Positions 22,766 through 34,397 of a stretch of DNA of 64,000 nucleotides are shown here, in pieces. Source of the DNA: Paroedura picta (Eukaryota > Chordata > Lepidosauria > Squamata > Gekkonidae); the NCBI RefSeq assembly GCF_049243985.1, contig NC_135381.1, forward strand, positions 16,417,345 through 16,481,344, in the 5' to 3' direction. Each line of letters opens with the position of its first letter. The first letter of the stretch is position 1. Below the pieces are notes generated by a model that saw only the letters and a program-made list of their open reading frames with translations, searched no databases and was not told where the DNA came from. A program made the translations under genes and the position numbers.

Positions 22766-23004
22766 AATCTGAGAATCCAATGTTTTGAGACTTCGTTTTA
22801 GCCTAGCATACATTCTGCCATGTGTACATTAAGATATTGGGAATTTCTCAGCCTACTTAATAATTTTATTAGGTTTTTATACTGCCCTTCCATATAGGGT
22901 GGTTGTTAGGCAGGGAGAATGCAGGCAGGGATAATAGTGTTGTAAGCCACGTTGTAGAAAAAGCAGGTTATAAATAAACTAGCTTCAAACCCATACCTAA
23001 GAAT

Positions 23005-23345
23005 GGGCCTTGAAAGGGTCTCCTTCCCTGGCCCCGGCCAGGCAGCTTAAGGTGGCTTTGCTGGATAAAGTGGGGTAGGCGGGGACTGGCCAGCTTGTTA
23101 GCAGGGTTGGGACAGAGCTCCTTAGCAGGCCCTGCTTAACAGGCCAAGAGGTCCTCATTAGCAGGCCCTGCACCAGGACCCTTTACTCAGGGCCATCTCC
23201 CCTGACCTGCTGTTGGCTCCAGGCACTGAGGGGCATCTGAGAGCAAAGAGGCTGGAGTCTAGGGACGGAGGGCGGGAGCTGCAGGGCAGGGCCAATCAGG
23301 GTGCACCCTGATTGGCCCTATTCCAGCTTGGACAGCCAGACATGT
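23005..23345. repeat. GC-rich block with a 32-bp perfect palindrome
   Basis: A sharply bounded GC-rich island in AT-rich DNA with internal short repeats (AGCAGGCCCTG occurs twice). It includes a perfect 32-bp palindrome at 23288-23319, centre GTGCAC, that puts two CCAAT boxes head to head. Could be part of an old transposable element; not identified. Confidence 0.5.
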
Positions 23346-24430
23346 TCCACCCCTCAGGCTGTTTCACAAATATATAGAAGAACCATGGATAAGGATATAT
23401 AAATCCCTAATATGCTTGACTTCCACTTCTCTTCCCTTGGAACTCTCTGAAGCAAGTGAATCCCAGTATTGCTAAAAGCCAGATATATTGCAGGACTCAC
23501 ACAGTCCAGTTATCCCGCTAATGAAATTCATTGGTCTGTTCAGCCATCATTTGCACAGCAGGGGGATGAGACCCGGCAGTCTGGGAGAAGCTTACACAAT
23601 CCACACTTCTACAGTTGTTAGCAGCAGGGCAGAAATAACCTTTGGAGTAAAGAGGCGAAACTGCAATAGATTGGCTATGTGTTGGGCTGGGACTGTGGTA
23701 GCCAAGGGGTTTTTCAGCTTGTGTTGGTGTCAGTTTAGTGCCCAAAAGATGCCAATCACTGACAAGCTAGGGTGCACAAATCTAAAATTTGGGCCTGACC
23801 AATACAGACAAAGAGCTATCCATCTGTCTGTTCTAACTTTGGTCAAATTCCAACTATTACAGATTGCTAACAAATCAAAGGCCACAGGAAAAGGTGCAAA
23901 TGGACTGCACCCTACAAGCATGGGTTGTGGGGGTGAGGGGGTGGGATCCTGCTCTCACCTTTCCATGTTGCTGAACAGATTTGACCAATATATAAATTCA
24001 AAAGCAGTCAGAATCCAGTGCAGAAAGAGGGAAGCGGTTTAGGAAGACATCTGCAATTAGGCTGAAGTAGACAGTGAGCTTCAGTGGCACCTGACCCACT
24101 TTTGGGGGCTTTCAAAATATGTTGAATATTATCAGTTCTTTCAAGACATGTTTGCACTTGAGTCAGAGGAGCTGGAAATAGCTGTCATTTTTCTAAATTT
24201 GCACTTCGCAAGGGACAAAAAAAGCAAATGCCATGAAATAAATAAAAATCTATTTTGCGGTCTCCTGTTGACAGATTCCACCAGCTGCCCCATGGGGATA
24301 GCAGCTCAGGGGACAATTTGTGCCTGCTACTGGCAGGTCACTCGCCAGGCCTGCCAGGCCCTTGAAGAGCTGAATGCCCTTCATCATATAAAATACATAC
24401 TAATATCTAGGCAGTAGATTCAAGTACTGC
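23346..24430. other. Intergenic, nothing recognised
   Basis: A 184-codon plus-strand open frame from 23488 lacks any recognisable motif, Kozak context or splice support. Confidence 0.4.
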
Positions 24431-24436
24431 TGTTGT

Positions 24437-24655
24437 TATTGATATATTTAGGTTTTATATCCCACTTTTCTCCTAGCGGGGCCCCAGAGCAGCTTACAAT
24501 ATCATTCTGTCCTCTGTTTCTTCACAACAACCTTGTGAGGTAGGTTAGGCTGAATATGTGTGACTAGTTCAATAGCTGGTCACCCAGTGAGTTTCCATGG
24601 CTATTTGAACTTGAGTCCCAGATCCCAGATCTATCTGGGTCGCTTTTTTTGACAC
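24437..24655 (-). mobile_element. MIR-like SINE, degenerate
   Basis: GGTTTTATATCCCACTTTTC, CAGAGCAGCTTACAATATCA, AACAACCTTGTGAGGTAGGT and GGTCACCCAGTGAGTTTCCA follow the minus-strand order tail, core, head. Confidence 0.7.
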
Positions 24656-25493
24656 TGCTTGAACAGTTTGGGCTGTTTCCCTGATGGATGGTATTTTAAT
24701 AGCCATTATCAATATCTAGTCAAGTGTGTTCTTTTCCTTTTAATTCATAAGCTGCTCTCCTTAACAGCAATCAATCCTTCATGCTTTCCTGTGTCAAGAC
24801 TATCAAACATTCTAATTAAAGTCATTTTGCCTTAAGTCTTTGATCTCCAAAATATGGATACCCCAAAATGGGACACCTGTTGTGTCTTCTAGCTAGATAA
24901 TATGAGGCTATTCTGTCAGTAGAAGACTCTGTATCTGCTAGGATACAATAATCCTCACACATTAGGCTCCTATGTAAGAAGCAAAATTACAGCTGAGCCT
25001 TGCTTTGCATAATTCCCATAATGCACAGCAGATTCCTTTGCCCAAAATCATTAATAAGCAATAGGGCATTATATAAGCTACACTGTATGCTATGTCTCTC
25101 TTTTTCTTTTTTCAAGCAACCTTATCTCAAATGCCTTTGAAATTAAGATGGGAGAAGATGATAGTCAGGAATGAGAAAGGAACAGATAACAAATTAAGTG
25201 CCCCCAAAGCTAAAGAATGGGGAACTACAGTGAAAGATACATCACATTCCTGACAAGGGAGGCAAATTATCAGGGACCCCAGGTTGTTAGAAGTACATGA
25301 TGAGGAAGCAGACTTATAGCAGTGTATCTACCGAAGAATACTGTACAACCATGCTGCTTTGTTTCCTCCCTGTTAATAATATTTACTACAGGAGACCTGC
25401 ATTAGAGACTCAGAGGTTAAACTAGAACCTCTTGGCTCACAGCTGGAAAGAACATAGCCTAATTAAGTTACTGCAGAGCATCTGCATTTATTT

Positions 25494-25718
25494 ACTTTTA
25501 TTTACTTTATGTCCTGCCTTTCACCCAAAGGTAACCCAAAGTGGCTTACATTATTATTAATTCCTCTGTGTTATTACAACAACCCTGTGAGGTAGGTTAG
25601 GCTGAGAGTGTGGGGTTGACTCAGGGTCACCCAGCAAGCTGCCATGACACAAGTGGGATTTTAATCTGGATTTCCCAGATTCCGGCACTTTAACAACTAC
25701 ACTACTCTGGCTCTCAAG
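25494..25718 (-). mobile_element. MIR-like SINE
   Basis: GTGGCTTACATTATTATTAA, ACAACCCTGTGAGGTAGGTT, CAGGGTCACCCAGCAAGCT and ACTACACTACTCTGGCTCTC. Minus orientation; tail at the left. Confidence 0.75.
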
Positions 25719-25755
25719 CCTAAAAGCCTTCTTTAGGTAAGAAGAGCCTGCAGAA

Positions 25756-25994
25756 GAAGAAGAGTTGGTTCTTATATGCCGCTTTTCCCTACCTGAAGGA
25801 GGCTCAAAGCGGCTGACAGTCGCCTTCCCATTCCTGTGAGGTGGGCGAGGCTGAGAGAGCCCTGATATCACTGCCCAGTCAGAACAGTTTTATCAGTGCC
25901 GTGGCGAGCCCAAGGTCACCCAGCTGGTTGCATGTGTGGGAGCACAGAATCGAACCTGGCATGCCAGATTAGAAGTCCGCACTCCCAACCACTA
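25756..25994 (-). mobile_element. MIR-like tRNA-derived SINE, well preserved
   Basis: Reads on the minus strand as a tRNA-like head (GAGAGCCAGTTTGGTGTAGT, then GGTTGGGAGTGCGGACTTC), a core around GTGACCTTGGGCTC and an L2-type tail ending AACCAACTCTTCTTCTTCTG. It is the best in-window reference for the family. Confidence 0.85.
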
Positions 25995-26482
25995 CACCAA
26001 ACTGGCTCTCTTTTGCAGATGACTGGAGGGACTCTTACAATAGGCGGGCGCTAAGAAGTCCTTGGCTTGGCCAAGATTGACATAAATATGGGGAGCCTGG
26101 CCTTCTGTGTCAGTCTGGATAACATGTTTTGCATGCTATACTTCTGGTGCTAGCACCTGAACTCAGGCACATTGGACTAGAGAGGCTCAGGGTTTGACCC
26201 AAATATCAGGGATCTTGACATTTCTGGGGCATTTCTGAGTAAGAAGCCAGAAGCAAGGAAGGCAGGTTAATTTCCAAAAGAACCATCTCCAGTCAAAAAT
26301 GTAAACTACCATCTCTTTTCCTGATATATTCTTCTTGCATAGCCATCTTTCTAAAACTGTTTCTGAGGAGGAGGTAAAGAGGCAGACGACAGCATAGGTG
26401 TAACAGATATGTTGCTGAAAACACAGTGGGAGGAGAGCAATAACTGCAGACCAGTTAGAAAGTTCTTCTGCAGTGCCATTGT

Positions 26483-26492
<10 letters not shown>

Positions 26493-26514
<22 letters not shown>
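26493..26514. repeat. (CA)n microsatellite
   Basis: About 11 CA units, preceded by a short CT run. Confidence 0.95.
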
Positions 26515-26515
<1 letters not shown>

Positions 26516-26944
26516 TTTCTGTATTGCAGCTAGCAATTGTGGATGGTGGAAGAGTTGTTCAGGAAATATAGAAAGCAGGTACATTGGAGGACATGGAGGA
26601 AATAGGGCTTTGGATTGTGCTGTATTGTGACCACAGTGAGGCATATGTCCCTGCAGGCTTCCAAAATACATTTCTTTTTCTATCAGTCTGATTTTGTACA
26701 AAACAGTTTTAAAAAAATTGCCTGGTGATAAACAGGTGATTTCTGTATTACAGAAAGTCTCACATTCTCTCCAACTCCATCTCCAGTTAAGAGAAAAACT
26801 TGTGTGCTGGAAGATTCTAGAGCAATGGAAGATCCTGAAAAGGCTCAATATGTCATTTTAAGAAAAATACATTCAAATGTAGAAAGTACCTAGTATGATA
26901 TCTAATATCATATGAGAAGCATCCAGAAATGTTGGACTCTGAAA

Positions 26945-27032
26945 GTCATAGAATCATAGAGTTGGAAGGGGCCATACAGGCCATCTAGTCCAACCCCCTG
27001 CTCAACGCAGGATTAGCCCTAAGCATCCTAAA
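26945..27032 (-). mobile_element. CR1 LINE 3' end fragment
   Basis: Begins CATAGAATCATAGAGTTGGA, then AGGCCATCTAGTCCAACCCC, the reverse complement of the CR1 3' terminus with its ATTCTATG repeats. Confidence 0.85.
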
Positions 27033-27089
27033 GCATCCTAAAGTCCTGGAAGATTGAAAGAGAAGAGTGAAACCACCTTAACTAAATCC

Positions 27090-27399
27090 TATTCTTATTA
27101 GCACGAACCCTGCTGTGTATGCGGGCAATCATACAGAGGACCGAGCACATGGTCCGAGGCAGGATTGGGTATACCTGGACTCTAACCGTGGCAGCCACTG
27201 CAACAGCCAATCTGTTGGAATTAATCAAGGGCTCTATGCCAATGGCTAGCTGCTCTGGACAGCCCATTATTCTCACTATATATATATGCTGGGATCTTAG
27301 GGGGGGTTAGCAGAGTGAAGTCTTGGTGCTGTATCATGTACTTTCACGATTAAAGAGCTGCAATGATGTCATGTGGTTCTTGGACCTACATATTCTACA
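27090..27399 (+). mobile_element. Solo LTR of an endogenous retrovirus-like element
   Basis: Fossil, 310 bp. TATATATATGC box near 27275, ATTAAAG poly(A)-type signal near 27350, and end CTACATATTCTACA. A perfect 5-bp duplication AATCC flanks it (27085-27089, 27400-27404). Its end resembles that of the LTR ending at 15180, so both likely belong to one superfamily. No internal region. Confidence 0.65.
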
Positions 27400-27404
27400 A
27401 ATCC

Positions 27405-28254
27405 ATTCCTAAAACTATTTACCATTTGCTAGATTTATGCCCTTGCTTGGGGTCCATTGTATAGAATCTGGAAATCACTGATTAGTATGCACTCACTAAG
27501 TCGCATCCAAGACTGGTGTCATTTCAAATTAAGAGGCATCTGTTTTGTTGGTTAAAAAAGTAAACAGGATGTTCTGGGGACATGAATAAAGTTATGTGCA
27601 TGCCCCATCATGAAAAATTCTTTTAAAAATATCAGACTTCTGGACTCCAGGTTCCATCCTGACGCACGAACACATGTCTAGAGCTCATATACAGTAACAT
27701 GTCCAACAAAGAGAAAACCTTCAGCCGTCCAATCTGAACACTTCCCCAGCAAATCAAAACATGTTCAGTTTTGAATTTGTTTGATCTTTAAAGGGTGAGA
27801 GCATATTCCATTAAATCTAGAATTAAGTGAAGAATAAGAGTAAGAAAAATCACTAATATTACAAACAGTGAAGAAGAGAGATTGTATCCTCTGTGTATGC
27901 TCTGCTCATTCTGCTTTGATGACTGCCAGGTTTTCCAGGAACTATAATAAGTGAAAGATAAATAAAGAGGGCTGTGTGTTGTTACTGCCAGCATTCTAAT
28001 AAAACATTGGAATAATGAATTTCGTCATAGGGCTGATTCTTCTCTTGGGCTCCATCTTTCACTCCATGCCAAGACTCCATTGGGATGGGAGGATTTGTTA
28101 ATCTAGACTGGTTCTTAAAGGATTTTAACACTCCAACGTTGCTTTCTTTAAATATGAAAGAGAAAGAGTTTTGTCTTTTCCTTCTTTAGGGCTAGTAACA
28201 GCTGAGGCAGGTCAACCATTTCTATTGAAGAAAAAGTTTTTTTTAAGGACTCTT
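27405..28254. other. Intergenic, nothing recognised
   Basis: AT-rich sequence with no supported feature. Confidence 0.4.
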
Positions 28255-28266
28255 ACTTGAAATTAT

Positions 28267-28618
28267 TGCTGGAGAAGACTCTTGTGAGTCCCTTGGACTG
28301 CAAGGTGAACAAACCGGTCAGTCCTAGAGGAGATCAGCCTTGACTGCTCCTTAGAAGGCCAGATCCTGAAGATGAAACTCAAATACTTTGGCCACCTCAT
28401 GAGAAGGAAGGACTCCCTGGAGAAGAGCCTAATGCTGGGAGCGATTGAGGGCAAAAGAAGAAGGGGACGACAGAGAATGAGGTGGCTGGATGGAGTCACT
28501 GAAGCAGTTGGTGCAAATTTAAATGGACTCTGGGAAATGGTAGAGGGCAGGAAGGCCTGGAGGATCATTGTCCATGGGGTCGCGATGGGTCGGACACGAC
28601 TTCACACCTAACAACAAC
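28267..28618 (+). mobile_element. BovB (RTE) LINE 3' end with a 12-bp TSD
   Basis: 352 bp, plus strand. Carries the BovB C-terminus from LEEISLDCSLEGQILKMKL-like sequence to SLMLGAIEGKRRRGRQR and TRLHT, then AACAACA. The 12-bp duplication ACTTGAAATTAT (28255-28266, 28619-28630) is perfect, which suggests a young insertion. Confidence 0.94.
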
Positions 28619-28744
28619 ACTTGAAATTATAAACATCAGGAGACCCAGAATCAGCACCCATACATATAGAAATGATTTGATCCTTCTTTGGCAGTGATCT
28701 CTTGTATCTTTTCTAGCATGGTTTGTGTTTATTACTGTTATTGT

Positions 28745-29170
28745 TGTTGCTATTTAGATTTTTAGCCCACCACTCTCTAGAGACTCATGATGGGTTACGA
28801 TATAAAATTTAAAAAAAACATATAAAACCCGATCTAGTCCCATAACAATGCTGACAGGACATTAAAAAAGCAACTTGAACCAAGATTGGCAGTGTAACCC
28901 CCCATCACCATCACCATTTCCTGCAGCCAGCCCCCCTCCGGGTGGGGTGCAGTAGAAGTCACCACATAACCCGAGGAGGGACCTTGCTGTTCCTCACCCT
29001 AGCCTCAGCCACTCAGCCTGGTGGAAGAGCTCCGTCCTACAGGCCCTGCAGAACTGACATCCATAAAGGCCCTCAAATTCCCCTGGGAGCTCATTCTACC
29101 AGGTTGGGGCCAGGACCAAAAAGGCCTGGCTTGCTTCCTTGGGGTCAGAGTTTATTCCCTAATTATAGGA
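28745..29170 (-). mobile_element. L2-type LINE 3' region fragment
   Basis: Shares GGTGGAAGAGCTCCGTCCTA, ACAGGCCCTGCAGAACTG and CTCATTCTACCAGGTTGGGG-type blocks with 45460-45560 and 63690-63735, and the start resembles the tail at 45180. Confidence 0.6.
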
Positions 29171-29799
29171 AGAGTTAGCCTTTCTCTCCAACCAAGTCTT
29201 TCTTTAGGGTAGATGTCACAAATTTCTCTCTGTACCTGCATATTTTATGTATATATCTGTATTTTAGCATTGTTTGTTCACTGTCCGGGAGACTCTGTTA
29301 GGTAGAGAGGCAACATACAGATGCATTAAATATATAGATATTAAAGCATGTCCAACACACACACAACTTTGTTCTCTACACCAGGGCTGTTGGTGTACCA
29401 GTCCAATGTGATTTTAGGCTGATGTGTTCATTGTGTTAAGCTATAACAGGTCAATGCCATTTATATCAATATTTAAGGGGTGTAACTGCTTAGAACTGCC
29501 CTGTTCGTCACTGTTCTATAGTGTTTCAGCTAGCATAAAAAGACCACAGGATTGTTTAGGAAAGAGGGAACACTAAATTTAGATATGCTGTACGTGGAGG
29601 TCAGAGGAATCCGGCTGTGCAATCAAGACTGTACTGTAATCAGAGAAATGTCTAAATCATAATTTGAATTTGAATCTAGTGTTTGGGTGAGTGGTCAGAT
29701 TCCTAGATTTGGAAGAAGTCTTCTTGAACATCTAGATCAAATATAGGTTCACCTCAACTATGCTTGCCAGATTTCTTAGTGAAACCTATATGTTTTGCC

Positions 29800-29912
29800 A
29801 CCCCGCACAAGTTGGATAATGTACTTCCAGTGCACTTTAGAAGCAGATTTTCCTGTTTTGCACAGGAAAATCCAGCTGCATTGAAAGTGCATTTATCCAA
29901 TGTGTAGGGAAT
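29800..29912. mobile_element. Palindromic MITE D, copy 1
   Basis: Inverted repeat of about 113 bp: GTTGGATAATGTACTTCCAG and GCACTTTAGAAGCAGATTTT mirror AAATCCAGCTGCATTGAAAG and GCATTTATCCAATGTGT. A second copy is at 41588-41714. Superfamily not assigned. Confidence 0.7.
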
Positions 29913-30811
29913 GGGCAGTAGTGTGTGTATGTGTGCAGGAATAGCATTGCCTTGGTCTATGAGTGCATTGCCCTGTCCAGATGGTCGGTTTCTGGTTCAC
30001 TGAATTTTCTTTTCATGAATTTTCTTTTTCTAGATAGAACTGGAATGCTCTTGGTATACTGTTCCCTAACTTTGTCCTTATCTGAGGTGTTAAGCTGGTC
30101 TTTACATTGTTGGGGAAAATCCCAAGGCTGTTAATTTGGAAGGACTTTCAGCATCCATGCCAAGTCAGTGCTGTCTGAAATTGTTCAGGACTTCATGGCT
30201 GCCATGGCAACCAAGGGTCTGTCATAATTAATACAGAGTTACAGAAAGGTAGCAGGATATATTCTGGACTTTGTGTCTTGAGCAGGTCAGGAGAATAGTG
30301 GTCTGCAGGCGGAAGAGTTCTATGTAACCTGTTGTCCCAGACAAATTATTGTCTGTTATGGTTTAAGCTAAAGGTAGTAGAGAATCTACTTTATTTTCTT
30401 TTACGTACCAGGCTAAAACATATCTTTTTCCTCAGGCTCTTAATTAGGGAGGTTATCTCAAGGTTTTTAATGGCCTGTTTCTATTTTATGGACATTTTTT
30501 AATGCTGCGGATGTCTAATGGTGTGTGCTTTAATGGCTTAATGAAATGAGCAGGACTCTGAAAAGATGGCAGAGAAATACTCTAAACCTCCATAGGCTAT
30601 GGAATCTGCCAGAATGATCCAAAAGATTTCCTGATACTTCTGGAAGTCTTTCCTCTTGGACGAGTGGCAGTTGCACCACAGACCTAGCTGGTCTATGGAG
30701 CTAGTATATAAATTGGTCCTAAGGGTTGTCTCTTGGATGCTCAGAGACATCAAGGTCATTCTCTGAAGATTAGGAGATATGAAGTAGCTGCCATAATAGC
30801 AGAATGTGTCT

Positions 30812-31316
30812 CAGAATCATAGACTCACATAGAGTTGGAAGGGGGGCATCTAGCTTCAGGCCATCTAGCTCAACCCCTGCTCAATGTCAGATCAGCCTAA
30901 AGCATCCAGGATGTTGTCCAGCTGCTGCTTGAAGACTGTCAGTAAGGGGGAACTCACCACTTCTTTAAGCAGCCAATTCTACTGCTGAACTACTCTGATT
31001 TTTTTTTCTGATATCTAGCTGATATTGTTCTCCATGTTGTTTAAACCCATTCCTATGGGTCCTGTTCTCTGCTGCCAACAGGAACCATTCCCTGCCCTCC
31101 TCTAAGTGATAATCTTTCAAATACAGCAATCATGTTTCCTCTCAACCTCCTCTTCTCCAGGTTGAACATTCCCTCAGCCTTTCCTCGTAGTGTTTGTCCG
31201 CATTCTTGCCATTATCCTCTGAACCCTCTCAATTTTGTCTACGTCCTTGTTGAAGTGAAGTCTCCAGAACTGCACACAGTATTCCAGGTGGGGTCTGACC
31301 AATGCAGTATACAGTG
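30812..31316 (-). mobile_element. CR1 LINE 3' part
   Basis: From the 3' terminus (AGAATCATAGACTCACATAG, AGAGTTGGAAGGG) through CTCTTCTCCAGGTTGAACAT to CTCCAGAACTGCACACAGTA, all CR1 blocks in reverse order; about 500 bp, 5' truncated and cut by the next element. Confidence 0.85.
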
Positions 31317-31460
31317 GGGAGGGGCCTCAGTGGAGTATAATGCTATGGAGTCCACCCTCCAAACAGCCATTTTCTCCAGGGGAACTGATCTCTGTCTCCT
31401 TGAGATGAACTATAAAACCAGGGATCCCCAGGGCCCACCTGGGGACCGGCATCCCTACCA
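31317..31460. mobile_element. MITE H (TTGCCAACC-type), copy 1
   Basis: GGAGTCCACCCTCCAAACAG, CCATTTTCTCCAGGGGAACT and GATCCCCAGGGCCCACCTGG. The inverse of the same blocks occurs at 57353-57543, where the GTTGGCAA end is visible. Confidence 0.6.
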
Positions 31461-31794
31461 TTTAGTGTGTGGCTGTGCCTGGTGCTGCTCTCTACTGTCT
31501 GGTCCTTTTCATTTCCAGGCTGAGCCTTTTCCTTCTTTGCTCCTTGCTCAAGTGAGCCACCTGCATGTCAGTCTTCCCTTGGCCTGCTGCTTTGAGCAAC
31601 TGCCTTTCCTTGCAGTTCTTTTCCTCTCTCCCTGCCTTTTTATCAGGTGCCAGCCTGGGGAGGGAGAAGCTGCCCAACCCACTGCAGTCCCACCATGCCC
31701 CAAATCCTGCTGTTTGTAAACTCAGCTGGGCTGGTGGCAGTTCAGGGCTCATGAACAAATTTTGTGGACCTCCTCCCTCGCACTTCTATTGGGA

Positions 31795-31997
31795 TGGGGG
31801 TGAGAAGTGCTGTCAAGACGCAGTTGATTTATGGCAACCGCATGTGGTCCTCAAGGCAAGAGATGTTTGCAGGTGGTTTGCTATTGCCTCTGTTTAGTGA
31901 CCCTGGACATTCTTGGTGGTCTCCCCATCTAAATACAAACCAGGACTGATACTGATTAGCTTCTGAGATCTGATTAAATCGGACTAGCCTTGGACAG
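31795..31997 (-). mobile_element. 5S rRNA-derived SINE (SINE3 type)
   Basis: On the minus strand 31985-31919 reads CAGATCTCAGAAGCTAATCA, then CAGTCCTGGTTTGTATTTAG and ATGGGGAGACC, a diverged internal-promoter half of 5S rRNA. The rest (AGTGCTGTCAAGACGCAGTT, TTATGGCAACC on plus) is the SINE tail. Not a functional 5S gene. Confidence 0.8.
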
Positions 31998-32504
31998 GGC
32001 CACACTTATGGTTAAGAACATTCAATGCATTAACTTTTAAAATAGGAAGATTAATAACAATGTAAAATAAAACAAAGGCACTAATGACATTCACTTCAAT
32101 GTGAGCCTTCGTAAGTCAGACATCACATCTTTAGATATGAGGCAGGGGATTTGGGGAATGCTTACAGGGAAATACAGACATGCACCCTCCCCCTTCTGTA
32201 ATTTTTCCTGTAAGTATTCCTCAAATGATTTCTTTTCTCCATGTCTGAAGAAGTAAACTTTTGGCCCCTCTGCAGAACACTCCAGAACATCAAGGGCCTG
32301 ATGTGTGAGCCCTTCTTGAAACTTGTGTATGGGGGGAGTTATTCTGGAGGGGTTAAGCTGGGAGGGTTTTGGTGCCAAAGCTAGAGTTTTTGGTGTTCTG
32401 TTGTTTTATCTACTGTTCTGTTGGGGGCTTTTATTGTAAACTGCCACAAGCTGGCCTGGTCCAGGGGTGGTGGTCAACAAATTAATACAAAAACAAAATG
32501 GACT

Positions 32505-32590
32505 ATGGCTCATGAAAGCTCATATTGAAGTAAATGCCTGTAAGTTACCACTGGACTCCTGTTTTATTTTCAGCTCCAGAATAGTGTAGC
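32505..32590 (-). mobile_element. Fold-back repeat arm (related to 40.1 kb)
   Basis: GCTCATGAAAGCTCATATTG, AAGTAAATGCCTGTAAG and CCACTGGACTCCTGTTTTAT match the right-arm half of fold-back repeats. Confidence 0.5.
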
Positions 32591-32599
32591 CAGCACTGA

Positions 32600-33795
32600 T
32601 TTGGAATTATCAGGAGAACAGAAGGCAAAGAATTTGGTTGCGAGCAGAGGGAAATTAAAAAACGATGCTTCATTTGGAAGGGCTAAAATAAAGAGGTTAG
32701 GTGAGACAAGGGCAAGAGGCCGGGGCCCTTGCCTCAAGCCTGCCTTCCCCCTTCCATGGCAGATTATGGTCCTTCACTAGTTATTAATAACTTCCAAGTG
32801 ATAGGACATGTCCCTCCAGGGTTAGAGACTGGAGACTCTCCATTTAATTGCTTCCTCTAAGGGTAGTGGCTACACAATCATTTGGGCAAATGACTGCTAG
32901 GTTGGAGGGTCCTCACCTCCTCCCTGATGACGGACAGTGGTGGATCTATTCTTTAGGGGAAGAGGGTAAGCAACAGAATCTACAGAAGCAAGCAGTACTG
33001 CTGAATGACAGCCATGGAAAGTGTAGTTAATGGGTGTGCAAGTAAGAGGGCTGACGGTTTCTGAGCAGAGGAGATTGAAAGAGTCACCTGTCAGGATTGG
33101 TTTTCCTTGAGCTCTGCGGCAGCCCTCTCAGATGAGCATTTCCCTGCTGTTCACTCTCGCTCACATGCCTGAGCACGAGGAGGAGGAGGTTGGGGAGGAG
33201 GCAGCACCGCTAATACTCCAGGGCTTGCAGGAATAAGATGGCAATTTAGCAAAATGATTAAATGACTGCAAACATTTATTAATAGCACTCTTGCAGCTAC
33301 AGTTTCTCTAGGCTGTTCTTCTGCCGGGGGGTGGGTGCTTATGCTGCTTTCCCACTCCAGGTACTAAGGAAGCAATTGGAAATTTTGTAAGGTTTCCACA
33401 CAGAGCAAGAAGACTGTGAAGAAGTGCATTTTACTTGGAGATTTAGGTTCAAGAAAACCTCCACATTGAGTTTTAAAAGTTTTTCTCTTAGCTGGAGACA
33501 GGCAGGGAGAGGTAATAGCTCCCAAGCCTCTGTGAGGAGTAGCCATGAAAGCTTTGGATGTGCTGGTGGCCCTTCTGGCCAGAAACACTGAAATGGCCAG
33601 CAGACGCCTTAACTGGGAAACTGACACTTGCAAGGGATATTATAGAGATTTGGGGTGTGATGAGCTAGACTATCTTCCTGGAGGTTTCAGGAAAGGATTC
33701 TTTGACCCACATGGAAGGAGAGTGGTCCATTTTGGTGGTCCTTTTTGTACAGTCAATTCTGGAGGAAGCAGCTTTTCCATCCAAGCTCCCACTTG
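32600..33795. other. Intergenic, nothing recognised
   Basis: No coding, RNA or repeat feature supported, including the 83-codon plus frame at 33545. Confidence 0.4.
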
Positions 33796-33797
33796 AG

Positions 33798-33990
33798 GGT
33801 TGCCATTGGCATTTGCATACCGTAGAGTTTTCATGGCAAGAGATGCTCAGAGGTGGTTTCCTATTCCCTGCCTCTGGGTAATAACCATGGATTTTCTTCA
33901 TGCTCTCCCTTCCAAGTACTAACCAGTTTCCAGGATCTGATGTGACTGGGCTATCCAACTCATGGTTTAGAACTCTAGCCAAGGCAGAGA
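33798..33990 (-). mobile_element. 5S-derived SINE, older copy
   Basis: AGTTTTCATGGCAAGAGATG, CAGAGGTGGTTTCCTATTCC and CCTTCCAAGTACTAACCAG align with the copy at 31795 and keep the AAGTACTAACCAG box of antisense 5S. Confidence 0.7.
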
Positions 33991-34034
33991 GAGCTTGCCT
34001 CCCAAAACATGAGGAAGCTGCAGCCTTCTGCATG

Positions 34035-34272
34035 TCTTTGTAAGAGAAGAAGAGCTGGGGTTTTTTTGTACCGCACTTTTTACTACCTATATGAGTCTCA
34101 AAGCAGCTTACAATTGCCTATGCTTCCTTTCTCCACAATAGACATGGTGTGAGGTGGGTGAGGCTGGAAGAGCTCTGACAGAACTGAGACTAGCCCAAGG
34201 TAACCCTCTGGGCTGCATGTGGAAGAGTGGGGAATCAAACCCAGTTCTTCACTGCACCAAGAGAAATTGTGT
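34035..34272 (-). mobile_element. MIR-like SINE
   Basis: GAAGAAGAGCTGGGG, GAGTCTCAAAGCAGCTTACA, GTGTGAGGTGGGTGAGGCTG, CCCAAGGTAACCCTCTGGGC and GGGGAATCAAACCCAGTTCT follow the reverse family order. Confidence 0.8.
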
Positions 34273-34397
34273 CTCCATCCCATGTGTATAGTATTAATGA
34301 AAAGGTTTGATTATTTTACATTGTTTTATGGTCTACTCTATCATAAGTGGTGTCTTCTATGTTTTATACCTTTTTAATGCTCTGGCTTGTTTTCAGT

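Noticed and set aside
23488-24042. 184-codon plus frame.
   Set aside because: No recognisable domain, no conservation evidence, poor composition.
31132-31719. 195-codon plus frame.
   Set aside because: It runs across a CR1 in reverse and MITE H, so it is a chance frame in repeats.
31919-31985. Candidate 5S rRNA gene.
   Set aside because: Only a diverged half attached to a SINE tail; no intact internal control region.
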